Shown in pieces: positions 36,521-44,819 of a stretch of 64,000 bases of DNA. The stretch covers positions 124,001 to 188,000 of the forward strand of contig NZ_JADUCM010000003.1 of assembly GCF_016009175.1 (NCBI RefSeq), given 5' to 3'. Position numbers and translations under genes: made by a program. The notes beneath the pieces were generated by a model. The model saw only the letters and a program-made list of their open reading frames with translations. It ran no database searches and was not told the DNA's origin. The stretch's first letter is position 1, and every line of letters starts with the position of its first letter. This DNA is from Pseudomonas alkylphenolica (GTDB lineage Bacteria; Pseudomonadota; Gammaproteobacteria; Pseudomonadales; Pseudomonadaceae).

Positions 36521-37209
36521 ACCAGGACAGACAGGGGCTGGATTTTTCCACGGTGATCGCCTCCACCGTACACGACATGAAAAACTCCCTGGCCGCCTTG
36601 ATCCAGGCCCATAGCCAGTGGCTCGAACGGCTGCCTGCGGCCCAGCGCGCCGCGAGCGAGCAGGGAGTGATGGAGCACGAGTTTACCCACCTCAACGGCA
36701 TGCTCGTGCAGTTGCTGGGCCTGTACAAACTGGGCGTCAACCAGTTGCCGATGTGCCCGGACTACCACGAGCTGGATGACTTTATCGAGGCGCAACTGGC
36801 GGCCCAGCAGAACCTGCTGCAGCACCGCGACATCCTCGCCAGCTTTCGTATCGAGACCCCGAGCCCGTTGGGATTTTTCGACCGTGAACTGGTCGGCTCG
36901 GTGGTAGCCAACATCCTCAACAACGCCATTCGCTACGCTGGGCATACCTTGCTGATTACTGTTAGCGAGGACGATGAGCAACTGGTGCTGAGCATCAACG
37001 ACGACGGCCCGGGCTTCCCCGTACGCATGCTGGAACGCCAGCACGACTATGTGCAGGGTATCGATGCGCAAAGTGGCAGCACCGGGTTGGGGTTGTACTT
37101 CGCTGCGCGGATTGCGGCCCTGCATGAACGCAACGGGGTGAAGGGGCGTATCGAGATTGCCAACGGCGGAGCGTTGGGCGGAGGCTTGTTCAGGCTGTAT
37201 TTGCCCTGA
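36517..37209 (+). CDS. Stand-alone soluble histidine kinase
   Basis: 230 residues with no transmembrane or sensor domain. The H-box is at the very N-terminus (STVHDMKNSLAAL, His19). The HATPase_c parts follow: N-box ILNNAIRYA, G1 INDDGPGF, G2 GSTGLGLYFAARI. It overlaps the upstream response regulator by four bases, so the pair is translationally coupled and almost surely cognate. Because the kinase lacks an input domain, the signal must come from a partner; the membrane PAS-GGDEF protein two genes upstream is one candidate. Confidence 0.9.
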   Translation: MNQDRQGLDFSTVIASTVHDMKNSLAALIQAHSQWLERLPAAQRAASEQGVMEHEFTHLNGMLVQLLGLYKLGVNQLPMCPDYHELDDFIEAQLAAQQNLLQHRDILASFRIETPSPLGFFDRELVGSVVANILNNAIRYAGHTLLITVSEDDEQLVLSINDDGPGFPVRMLERQHDYVQGIDAQSGSTGLGLYFAARIAALHERNGVKGRIEIANGGALGGGLFRLYLP

Positions 37210-37234
37210 GCGATTCGCGGTCAATCGCAGGCGA

Positions 37235-37287
37235 TCGCCAGCTCCCACGGTAGTCCGACTGTCCATCGGAGCTGTGGGAGCCAGCGA
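37235..37287. repeat. REP-like inverted repeat
   Basis: TCGCCAGCTCCCAC (37235-37248) and the near-complement GTGGGAGCCAGCGA (37274-37287) match at 12 of 14 positions. The GTGGGAGC core is shared with the element at 20893. It lies between the kinase gene and the convergent MFS gene. Confidence 0.7.
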
Positions 37288-37294
37288 TGGGGTG

Positions 37295-38503
37295 TCAGGC
37301 TGCTGCCGCCAGCGTCAAACCCGACTCTTCGCGGCGAATGCTCGCCAGTGGAATCATCACCAACAGCAAGGTCAGCAGCACGGTAACGCCGATGCCCCAG
37401 GCCGCCAGGGTGAAGCCGCCCAGCGAGATCAGGCCGCCGGAAATTGCCGGACCAACTGCGAGGCCAAGGCTGAGGAAGCTGCTCGCTGCCGCCACCACGC
37501 GACCTTCACGATCAAGCGCCGCCGCCAGGCCGGTCAGGTAGCTGAGGGCGTAGAAGTAGGTGACGCAAATGGTCATCACCCCCATGGTGTACAGCGACTT
37601 GGAATGCTCACCCAGTACATAGGCCAGGCTGGTTGCGCCGGTCAGCAGAATTGCCAGGATCACCGGGGTGCTCAGGCCGAAGCGCTTGCCCACCATGGCG
37701 GCCAGCAGCGGGCCGATCAGGCCGACAAACGACTGGAAGGACAGCAATGCCCCGAGTTCGTCGCCGCTGTAACCGACCATTGTGCCGATACGCTCGACGA
37801 AGGCCCAGCCCATGGTGTCGCGGGCCTGGAAGACGAACATCGCCAGCATCATGCAGATCGCCGGCAGGCTCAACAGCACATTGCCTGCACCGCCTTTGGC
37901 GTTGCGCACATGGGGCGCCGCTTCGACCACAGGTGCACGCTGTTGCATGGCCGGAATCGCCAGCAGCATCACGGCCATGGTCGCCGCCATGGCGTAGTAC
38001 AGCCCCGACAGGCCATACAGGGCCATGACCTTGGCGTAGCCGAGCATCACCACGATCATCAGCAGCACCGACAGCACGTTCATGTGCCCGGCGATGCGGT
38101 CTGGCTGTTTGGCGCTGGAGACGCTGGCGTTACCGCAGGCCAGCGCCAGGCCGGCACCGACACCGGCGACGCAACGCACGGCAGCCAGCGAGTAGAGTTC
38201 GGTCATGTTGGCGCTGACCAGGTTGGCGACGATCGCCAGCAGCGTGCCCACAATCGCCAGGGTGCGCCGTGGCGCGCGGCCCATGTAGGGCGCGACCAGC
38301 AGCGAGGCGAGCATGGTGAAGACGAATTCGGCCGACATCAGAATGCCGGCCTGGGCCTCATTGAGTTTGAGGTCGTTGATGATGGCACTGATCAGGAACG
38401 GCAGCGCCCATAAGCCGAGCAAGCCGACACCGTAGGCGGATGCTGCGGCGGAGAACACCAGGCTCCAGCTCTCGGGCAAAAAGTTGCGTATTGTTTTTTT
38501 CAT
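37295..38503 (-). CDS. MFS transporter
   Basis: 402 residues, twelve predicted transmembrane helices. It has the MFS loop pattern at APYMGRAPRRTLA between helices 2 and 3. The first helix begins WSLVFSAAASAYGVG. The substrate is not readable. It lies 72 bp downstream of the N-demethylase gene on the same strand, but a terminator stands between them; partial read-through could still give co-expression. A role in amine or metabolite transport is inference from position only. The start at 38503 (MKKTIRNFLPESW) is preferred to the longer frame at 38551. Confidence 0.85.
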   Translation of the reverse strand: MKKTIRNFLPESWSLVFSAAASAYGVGLLGLWALPFLISAIINDLKLNEAQAGILMSAEFVFTMLASLLVAPYMGRAPRRTLAIVGTLLAIVANLVSANMTELYSLAAVRCVAGVGAGLALACGNASVSSAKQPDRIAGHMNVLSVLLMIVVMLGYAKVMALYGLSGLYYAMAATMAVMLLAIPAMQQRAPVVEAAPHVRNAKGGAGNVLLSLPAICMMLAMFVFQARDTMGWAFVERIGTMVGYSGDELGALLSFQSFVGLIGPLLAAMVGKRFGLSTPVILAILLTGATSLAYVLGEHSKSLYTMGVMTICVTYFYALSYLTGLAAALDREGRVVAAASSFLSLGLAVGPAISGGLISLGGFTLAAWGIGVTVLLTLLLVMIPLASIRREESGLTLAAAA

Positions 38504-38536
38504 CGGGGTAATCCCTGGTTGGCAAGCACGCAGTGC

Positions 38537-38562
38537 AAAAAAGCGCGCCATTATGGCGCGCT
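38537..38562 (-). terminator. Rho-independent terminator of the N-demethylase operon
   Basis: On the minus strand AGCGCGCC-ATAAT-GGCGCGCT is followed by six T's, 13 bp after the stop of the DUF3445 gene. Confidence 0.9.
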
Positions 38563-38575
38563 CATCTCTGGAAAC

Positions 38576-39613
38576 TTACTGTTGGCTCTCGTCCACTGGC
38601 GTGCCGTCGTCGTATTGCGACAGCCAGGTGACCATCGCATCGCGATAACGGGTGAAGCCCTTGTAGTCGACCAGTTCCTGATCAAGGTCGCGGATCACCC
38701 GGTGCATGCGCTTGGCCCACTGGGGTGCGAACTCGGCCAGCTGCTTGAGGCTCACCAGGTAGGTGCGCACGGGGAACAGCACGGCGTTACTGCGCGGCAG
38801 ACGATGCAGCGGTTGCAGTTCGATACGCAAGTTGACCAGATCACCGGCATTTTCAGCGGTGACGATGGTGCGGTCCGGGGCCCAGTCCGGCAGGGTCTCT
38901 GCCGAGGTTTCCAGGCGCGGGTTGACCGTGATCGACCAGTTGGTGCGGCGCACCGGATGGCCCGGACGCAGGCGCAGGAGGAATTTCAGCGCGCGTTGCA
39001 GAATGCCCATTTCATGCAGCTTCGGCACCGGGCCGTGGAACTCCATGAAGCTCATGCCGAGGTTGAAGCGCAGCGAGTAGTCGGCGCGCTGGGTGGCCAT
39101 GCCGGCGCCCATCACCAGGGTGTCGTCACGTTCTTCAAGCAGGATGAACTCGCCCTGCGCCTGACGGGTGATGTATTCCATCGGCTCCATCGGCAGGGTG
39201 CTGGCGTCACCGAAGGTGAAGGTCTGGTCGATCTGCAGCGGACGGTTGATCCAGTGCCACTGGCTGCCGTTCTTCTCCAGGGTGAAGTGCTCGGGGAAGT
39301 CCCGCGAGTACGACTCCATCAGCAGCTCCAGCAGGTCCCACTGGGCTTCCATCATGTGTGGCAGGGCGGCGTAGTGCACGCCCGGCTGCTCTTCGAGGGT
39401 CTTGGCGCGGTGGTGGCACTCGGAGATGTAGTGCTCGTCGATGTCGAACTGGGCACGCAGCGCGCCCTTGCCGAACGGTACGTGCGGCTCGACGTTCATC
39501 GAGTACATGTACTCGTCTTCCGGGTACGGGAATGGCAGGCGCGTGATGGCTTCGCGGCTGTTGCTGTAGGTGTAGTCGCCGGAATAGGTTTCGATTGGCT
39601 TGAAAACGGTCAT
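38576..39613 (-). CDS. DUF3445 haem-dependent oxidative N-demethylase, catalytic subunit
   Basis: 345 residues of the HODM alpha-subunit family (DUF3445). Conserved tracts include RLPFPYPEDEYMYSMNVEP, the FLLRLRPGHPVRRTNWSI region and VFPVRTYLVSLKQL. Such proteins bind haem and, with an NAD(P)H reductase, oxidatively remove a methyl group from a secondary amine and release formaldehyde. Described relatives act on dimethylamine (Dmm system of P. mendocina). AGGAA precedes the start. It is the third gene of an operon with the DmmA-like and reductase genes and lies 17 bp after the latter. Confidence 0.86.
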   Translation of the reverse strand: MTVFKPIETYSGDYTYSNSREAITRLPFPYPEDEYMYSMNVEPHVPFGKGALRAQFDIDEHYISECHHRAKTLEEQPGVHYAALPHMMEAQWDLLELLMESYSRDFPEHFTLEKNGSQWHWINRPLQIDQTFTFGDASTLPMEPMEYITRQAQGEFILLEERDDTLVMGAGMATQRADYSLRFNLGMSFMEFHGPVPKLHEMGILQRALKFLLRLRPGHPVRRTNWSITVNPRLETSAETLPDWAPDRTIVTAENAGDLVNLRIELQPLHRLPRSNAVLFPVRTYLVSLKQLAEFAPQWAKRMHRVIRDLDQELVDYKGFTRYRDAMVTWLSQYDDGTPVDESQQ

Positions 39614-39630
39614 GACGTTGGTTCCTGTTA

Positions 39631-40599
39631 TTAGAGGTCTACGACCAGGCGGCTACCGCAGGCGCGGGATACGCACGGCATGAATTTGCGATTGCTGAGC
39701 TTGTCTTCTTCGCTGAGCCAGTCGTCGCGGTGGTCCAGCTCGCCTTCGACTTCCAGCACTTCGGTTTCGCAGTAACCGCAGGCACCGCCGCGGCACAGGT
39801 AGGGCACTTTGTAGCCGGCCTGTTCGGCGGCTTCGAGCAGCGACTGGTCAGGCGGCACGTCGATGGTCACGCCCTGGCGGGCCAGGGTGACGCTGAACGG
39901 CTGGCCGTTGGAGCCTTGCTCGACGAAGCGCTCGTAATGGATGTGGCTGTCGGTCCAGCCCAGCGCGTGGGCGCTGTCCAGGGTGTCGTCGATCATGCTG
40001 TCCGGGCCGCAGACATACACATGACTGCCCAGTGGACGCTCGGCGAGGATCTGGCGAATGTCCATGCGCGCGTCCTGGCCCTGCACATACAGGTGCACGC
40101 GTTTGCCGTAGCGTGCCTGCAGCTCCAGGCCCAACGCCGTGTGGTCCGGGCCGCGTACTGCCAGGTGCAGCTCGAAATCGGCCTGCTTGATGTGCAGCTC
40201 TTCCATTTGCGAGTACACCGGGGTGATTCCTACACCACCCGCAATGAACACGTGCTGGCGGGCATGCTTGGCCAGCGGGAAGAGGTTGGCCGGCTGCAGG
40301 ATCTGCAGCAGCGCGCCTTCTTCCACGCAGTCATGCAGGTGGCGCGAACCGCCACGGCCCTCTTCGACGCGGCGCACGGCGATCTGGTAAGCGCTGGAGT
40401 CGTAAGGCGACCCCATCAGCGAATACGCATTGCGGTGGGTCTTGTCGCCGTCTTCCATCACCACGACCACGTGGCTGCCACCGGAGAAGGCCGGCAGGTG
40501 CTTGCCGTCCGGGTCGACGAAGGTGAAGCGCTTGATTTCCGGAGTCAGCGTCTCGATGCGTGTAACCCGTACGCTCAGGGTTCCGTTGTGCGTGTTCAT
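39631..40599 (-). CDS. PDR/VanB-type flavin and [2Fe-2S] oxidoreductase
   Basis: 322 residues with three parts. A flavin-binding barrel (about 5-100; RNAYSLMGSPYD) and an NAD(P)-binding part (about 105-220; FIAGGVGITPVYSQM) are followed by a C-terminal plant-type [2Fe-2S] domain with C-x4-C-x2-C (CRGGACGYC) and a distant Cys (FMPCVSRACG). It delivers electrons from NAD(P)H to the oxygenase partner, here the DUF3445 protein. Its start overlaps the DmmA-like gene by four bases, so synthesis is coupled. Confidence 0.9.
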   Translation of the reverse strand: MNTHNGTLSVRVTRIETLTPEIKRFTFVDPDGKHLPAFSGGSHVVVVMEDGDKTHRNAYSLMGSPYDSSAYQIAVRRVEEGRGGSRHLHDCVEEGALLQILQPANLFPLAKHARQHVFIAGGVGITPVYSQMEELHIKQADFELHLAVRGPDHTALGLELQARYGKRVHLYVQGQDARMDIRQILAERPLGSHVYVCGPDSMIDDTLDSAHALGWTDSHIHYERFVEQGSNGQPFSVTLARQGVTIDVPPDQSLLEAAEQAGYKVPYLCRGGACGYCETEVLEVEGELDHRDDWLSEEDKLSNRKFMPCVSRACGSRLVVDL

Positions 40600-41201
40600 G
40601 TATCCAGCTCCTCGGCAGGTGGCATTTCGCCTGGGACTTCACCGTCGGCCTTGATGCCCTGGAAGGCAGCCAGGCGGCGGGAATAGTGGTCGCGCACTAC
40701 CAGGTCGAGCTGGCAGCCGGGGCAGGTGAATACACGGTGAGTAACGTTTTCGGTGTAGGTGTCGCAGTGGGCGCACCAGACACGGCGAACCAGGGTGCCG
40801 CTGTGTTCACGCAGCACTTCGTCACGGTTCAGGTCCACCGCATTGGCGGCCTGCATGGTGGTGCCGATGAAGCTCTCCGAGCCGCTCAGGTACAGGCGGG
40901 TGCCCATGTGCGCGGTGTCCAGCAGACGGCGCAGGCCTTCGATCAGCGCCTGGTTGCTGTCGAACACCTGCAAGTCGCCGGCTTCGGCCTGGCGCAGCGC
41001 CGCCAGGTGGTTGTGTCCGGAGAAGGATTCGGTGGAATACAGCAGCGTGCTGTTGGCACGCTGGCTCGGGGTCATGTCGCCGATCAGGCGCAGCATGGCC
41101 TCGCCGCCACTGCCCTGGCCGACGATCAGGTGGCGCAAGCCACCTGCCATCGGTTGCAGGCGGTCATAGACCGGGCGGCTTTTGATGCCGGTGATTAGCA
41201 T
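40596..41201 (-). CDS. DmmA-like subunit of the N-demethylase system
   Basis: 201 residues. The N-terminal part (about 15-130) is a Rossmann-like fold related to ferredoxin-reductase NAD domains (LRHLIVGQGSGGEAMLRLIG; LYLSGSESFIGT). The C-terminal part is a zinc-ribbon/rubredoxin-like unit with two Cys pairs (VWCAHCDTY and FTCPGCQLD). This combination is that of the dimethylamine monooxygenase subunit DmmA family. Overlap with the reductase gene supports one complex. A motif AAACATAT lies 20 bp upstream (41221-41228, minus strand). Confidence 0.82.
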   Translation of the reverse strand: MLITGIKSRPVYDRLQPMAGGLRHLIVGQGSGGEAMLRLIGDMTPSQRANSTLLYSTESFSGHNHLAALRQAEAGDLQVFDSNQALIEGLRRLLDTAHMGTRLYLSGSESFIGTTMQAANAVDLNRDEVLREHSGTLVRRVWCAHCDTYTENVTHRVFTCPGCQLDLVVRDHYSRRLAAFQGIKADGEVPGEMPPAEELDT

Positions 41202-41220
41202 GCATATTACCTATTATTTT

Positions 41221-41228
41221 ATATGTTT
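41221..41228 (-). promoter_or_regulatory. AAACATAT motif upstream of the N-demethylase operon
   Basis: The minus strand reads AAACATAT 20 bp before the DmmA-like start, in an AT-rich 60-bp gap. The same octamer occurs twice near the patD promoter (42773-42790). Confidence 0.4.
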
Positions 41229-41262
41229 ATAGTGCGGTTAATTGAACGCTTCTGCTGCGCCC

Positions 41263-42687
41263 TTAGTGCTTGAACATCACGTGGCGTACGCAGGTGTAAT
41301 CTTCCAGGCCATACATCGACATGTCCTTGCCGTAGCCCGACTGCTTCATGCCGCCGTGGGGCATCTCGCTGATCAGCATGAAGTGCGTGTTGACCCAGGT
41401 GCAGCCGTACTGCAAACGGGCGGCCAGACGGCTGGCGCGGCCGACGTCGCGGGTCCAGACCGAAGAGGCCAGGCCGTAGTCGGAGTCGTTGGCGAAGGCC
41501 AGGGCCTGGGCTTCGTCAGTGAACGGGGTGACGCTGACCACAGGGCCGAAGACTTCGCGCTGGACGATTTCATCGTCCTGGCGGGCGTCGGCGAGAACGG
41601 TCGGCTCGAAGAAGAACCCAGGGCCTTCGACACGCTTGCCACCGGTGATGACGCGGATGTGCGGCTGGGCTTTGGCGCGTTCGACGAAGCCGGCAACACG
41701 CTCCAGGTGGTCCTGGGTGATCAGCGGGCCGAGTTCGGTTTCTGGGTCGTCCTGAAGGCCATGGCGAATGCTGCCAACGGCTTCACCGAGCTTCTGCACG
41801 AAGGTCTCGTAAACGCCTTGCTGCACGTACAGGCGGCAAGCAGCGGTGCAATCCTGGCCGGCGTTGTAAAAACCGAAGGCGCGAATGCCTTCGACGGCGG
41901 CATCGATATCAGCGTCGTCGAAAATCAGCACCGGGGCTTTGCCGCCCAGTTCCATGTGGGTGCGCTTCACGCTGCTGGCGGTGTTGGCGACGATGCGCGC
42001 ACCGGTGGCAACAGAGCCGGTGAGCGAAACCAGGCGCACCTTGGGATGGGTGACCAACGGCTCACCGACGCTCGGGCCACGGCCGAACAGGATGTTGACG
42101 ACGCCGGCCGGGAACAGTTCGGCAATGATTTCTGCCAGTTTCAGGGCAGTCAGCGGGGTTTGCTCAGAGGGCTTGAGCACCACGCAGTTACCGGCGGCCA
42201 GGGCGGGTGCCAGTTTCCAGGCGACCATCATCAGCGGGTAGTTCCAGGGCGCAATCGATGCCACCACGCCCAGCGGGTCACGGCGAATCATCGAGGTGTG
42301 GCCCGGCAGGTATTCGCCACCGGCCGAGCCGTTCAGGCAACGGCTGGCGCCGGCGAAAAAGCGGAACACGTCGGCAATGGCCGGAATTTCGTCGTTAAGC
42401 GCTGCCTGGTAAGGCTTGCCACAGTTTTGCGACTCCAGACGGGCCAGTGTTTCGGCTTCGGCTTCGATCCGGTCGGCCAGTTTCAGCAACAGCTGGGCGC
42501 GATCCTTGGGTGGGGTTTGCGCCCACGCGTCGAAAGCCTGATCGGCGGCAGTCACTGCCGCATCCACCTGGGCGCTGCTGGCTTCGGCGATGTCTACCAG
42601 CACCGTGCCCAGGGAGGGGTTGTACACGGCGTGGCTGGCGCCTTCGCCGTTGACCAACTGGCCGTTGATCAGGAGTTTGGTTTGCAT
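41263..42687 (-). CDS. patD: Gamma-aminobutyraldehyde dehydrogenase (PatD type)
   Basis: 474 residues, the same length as E. coli PatD (YdcW) and alike along the whole chain ([41 protein letters not shown]). Active-site Glu is in [13 protein letters not shown] and Cys in [14 protein letters not shown]. It oxidises 4-aminobutyraldehyde or related aminoaldehydes to the acid with NAD+. The start at 42687 is chosen because the family begins [12 protein letters not shown]; the frame at 42771 extends without homology. It lies 61 bp upstream of the N-demethylase genes on the same strand. Confidence 0.92.
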   Translation of the reverse strand: MQTKLLINGQLVNGEGASHAVYNPSLGTVLVDIAEASSAQVDAAVTAADQAFDAWAQTPPKDRAQLLLKLADRIEAEAETLARLESQNCGKPYQAALNDEIPAIADVFRFFAGASRCLNGSAGGEYLPGHTSMIRRDPLGVVASIAPWNYPLMMVAWKLAPALAAGNCVVLKPSEQTPLTALKLAEIIAELFPAGVVNILFGRGPSVGEPLVTHPKVRLVSLTGSVATGARIVANTASSVKRTHMELGGKAPVLIFDDADIDAAVEGIRAFGFYNAGQDCTAACRLYVQQGVYETFVQKLGEAVGSIRHGLQDDPETELGPLITQDHLERVAGFVERAKAQPHIRVITGGKRVEGPGFFFEPTVLADARQDDEIVQREVFGPVVSVTPFTDEAQALAFANDSDYGLASSVWTRDVGRASRLAARLQYGCTWVNTHFMLISEMPHGGMKQSGYGKDMSMYGLEDYTCVRHVMFKH

Positions 42688-42772
42688 GGCGTATCCCTTG
42701 GTCGGTCTTATAGGTTGAGAAATCGCTCGGCCAATGCAGGGCGCAGAGGAGCTTTTGCCCGCTGACCGCATT

Positions 42773-42790
42773 AAACATATGAAAACATAT
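42773..42790. promoter_or_regulatory. Direct/inverted repeat in the patD-gntR divergent region
   Basis: AAACATAT occurs at 42773-42780 and again at 42783-42790, one helical turn apart, forming the inverted repeat ATATG-AAAA-CATAT (42777-42790). It is a candidate operator for the divergently encoded GntR protein. The gap 42688-42972 otherwise holds no gene. Confidence 0.5.
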
Positions 42791-42972
42791 CTTAATGTTC
42801 GAGCTTTGCCAACTGTCCTTCTGTCGGGTTGAAATCAGCTTTGCCGGGTGGTTTTTACCGATGGCAGGCTGAAATCGACGGTGTCAGGGGCTGCTCAATC
42901 GCTATAAGATACGGAACTGAACGTTTAGCAGGGGTCTGCCTGGGCCTGTGCAATGCTGACTATGGAGAGCCA

Positions 42973-43749
42973 ATGAGTGCCCTGAATACTGCCCGTAGTA
43001 CTGCCTTCATCCGGCTGCGCCAGGAAGGGCGCACCGATGAGGTGGCGCGGCGGCTGGTGGAAGCGATCGAACTGGGCCTTTTTGCCGAAGGGCAGCAACT
43101 GCCCAGTGAAACCGAACTGGCAATGCAGCTGGGCGTTGCCACCGTCACCCTGCGCGAAGCCTTGGTGGTGCTGCGCCAACGCGGCCTGATTGAAACCCGG
43201 CGCGGGCGCAATGGCGGCAGCTTTGTCTGTGCGCCGGTGGAGTTGCCAGAGGTGCTGTTGTTGCAGCGGCTGCGGGAAATGAGCGGTCCGGACTTGCGCG
43301 ATCTGGGCGATGAGCAACTGGCGATCTCCGGCACGGCGGCACGCCTGGCGGCGCAGCGAGGCTCAAAGGAGCAGTACGCGCGGATCGCCCAGCACATCGA
43401 AACCCTGAAACAGGCGGGTACACGCCTGGGGCGCCATCGCGCCGATGCTCGTTTTCACATCGAAGTGGCTGCGGCCGCGCAATCATTGCGCCTGACCCAT
43501 GCCGAAATGCGCTTGCAGTCCGAGGTGGGTGAGTTGCTCTGGCTGGAGGCTGCCGGTGGCGGCGACGTCACTGTGGTTGAACAAGAACACCGGGCCATCC
43601 TCCAGGCCCTGGTCAGTAACGACACGGTGTTGGCCGGCGCTCTGGCCGAGGCTCATGTCAGCCGCGGTATCAAGCGCCTGATCGGCCTGCGCCTGGAGTT
43701 GCTGGCGGAAAGTGAAAGCGAGGGCGAGGCTGGCGCGGTACTTGCGTAG
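42973..43749 (+). CDS. GntR-family regulator, FCD subfamily
   Basis: 258 residues. A GntR winged helix lies at about 15-80 (EVARRLVEAIELGLFAEGQQ, LPSETELAMQLGVATVTLRE). The C-terminal FCD all-helical ligand domain follows (SGTAARLAAQRGSKEQ; FHIEVAAAAQSLRLTHAEM with the metal-binding His pattern). FCD regulators usually repress catabolic genes until a carboxylate or amino compound binds. It is divergent from patD and followed by the Cache gene 68 bp later. GGAGAG precedes the ATG at 42973; the ORF extends upstream to 42829 without family similarity. Confidence 0.88.
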   Translation: MSALNTARSTAFIRLRQEGRTDEVARRLVEAIELGLFAEGQQLPSETELAMQLGVATVTLREALVVLRQRGLIETRRGRNGGSFVCAPVELPEVLLLQRLREMSGPDLRDLGDEQLAISGTAARLAAQRGSKEQYARIAQHIETLKQAGTRLGRHRADARFHIEVAAAAQSLRLTHAEMRLQSEVGELLWLEAAGGGDVTVVEQEHRAILQALVSNDTVLAGALAEAHVSRGIKRLIGLRLELLAESESEGEAGAVLA

Positions 43750-43817
43750 ACCTTAGTGGGTTTGAACCAGAAACCCGAACTGATAAAAATAAAGCCAATA
43801 CTGCCTGAGGAAATGCC

Positions 43818-44567
43818 ATGTTTGCCCTGAGCGAAAACGATCCCCTGTCTGCGTGCGCTCGGCAGCTCAACAGCACCCTGGAGACCATCTTCAGCCAGGT
43901 CCGCCAGCTGGTGGATGAAACCTGCGAGCTTTGGGAACGCGTAGTGGCCGAAGGCCGTCAACCGGTTGCCAAAGACCTGGCCTTGCTCAGGCCGGCCATC
44001 GACCGGCAATTGCTGGCCACCGGGGCCTTTGGTTGCGGCGGTGGGGTGATCCTCGAGCCGGGCAGCCTCGCCGACCGTGAGATGCACCTGGAGTGGTGGT
44101 ACCTGGCAGATGCTGGCAAGACCCTGCCGTTGCGCCCCAACTTCGACCGCCGCCGCGAGAATTTCTACGACTACACCGCCGCGCCCTGGTTCAGCCGCCC
44201 GCGTGAGTCCGGCACCAGCAGCGTCGAGGGGCCTTACGTTGACCTCTACGGCACCAACATGTACGTGCTGACCTTCACCATGCCCATTTTTGTGCAGGGT
44301 CAGTTCATTGGTGTGGCCGGGCTGGACCTGTCGCTGCACAACGTCGAGCGCATGCTGGTACGCAGCCTGATGCGTCTTGCGCACGAAGCGGTGCTGATAT
44401 CGGCAGATGGCCGGGTGATCGCCTCCAATACGGCGAACTGGCTGGTGGGGGATCTGGCGCCGAAACTGCTTGAGCCCGACAACAGCGAAGCGGTACGCCT
44501 GGTATTGGCCGAGCCGGAAGCCGGCTGGTCGTTGATCAGCCTGCCGGGTTTGCGCAGCGCCGCATAA
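43818..44567 (+). CDS. Soluble orphan Cache-domain protein
   Basis: 249 residues without signal peptide, transmembrane helix or output domain. The Cache pattern is visible: RRENFYDYTAAPWFSRP, YVLTFTMPIFVQGQFIGVAG and GLDLSLHNVERML. In the amino-acid dCache motif an Arg precedes the Trp; here that position is Ala, while Tyr, Trp and the late Asp are kept, so the ligand probably differs, perhaps an amine. It follows the GntR gene and likely shares its transcript. It may bind the pathway substrate and act on the regulator, but this is inference. Confidence 0.75.
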   Translation: MFALSENDPLSACARQLNSTLETIFSQVRQLVDETCELWERVVAEGRQPVAKDLALLRPAIDRQLLATGAFGCGGGVILEPGSLADREMHLEWWYLADAGKTLPLRPNFDRRRENFYDYTAAPWFSRPRESGTSSVEGPYVDLYGTNMYVLTFTMPIFVQGQFIGVAGLDLSLHNVERMLVRSLMRLAHEAVLISADGRVIASNTANWLVGDLAPKLLEPDNSEAVRLVLAEPEAGWSLISLPGLRSAA

Positions 44568-44727
44568 GCCGGTGACGCTCAGCACCGACCAGGTATTCAC
44601 CGTCTTCCAACCAGCGGGTTGACGCCCGCTGGCATATCTCTGTCCACATCATCTGCCTTCAGCAACCATCGGTCGACTTTTCCCTCTGTCGCTTGATCAC
44701 GTCGGTAAAGGGGTCTAACTTTTCGAT

Positions 44728-44744
44728 GTGGGAAATTTTCCCAC
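44728..44744. promoter_or_regulatory. Perfect palindrome upstream of the Gly/His-rich gene
   Basis: GTGGGAAATTTTCCCAC is an 8-bp inverted repeat about one base, 75 bp before the start at 44820. It may be an operator. A GC-rich stem (CCAGCGGG / CCCGCTGG) nearby at about 44614-44635 may end the Cache gene transcript. Confidence 0.5.
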
Positions 44745-44819
44745 GCAAGAAAAAGAAAAATACAGATTCATTCCCGAATTGATTTGGCGTTCTCGCGGCA
44801 AGTGACCAGGAGACGGACG

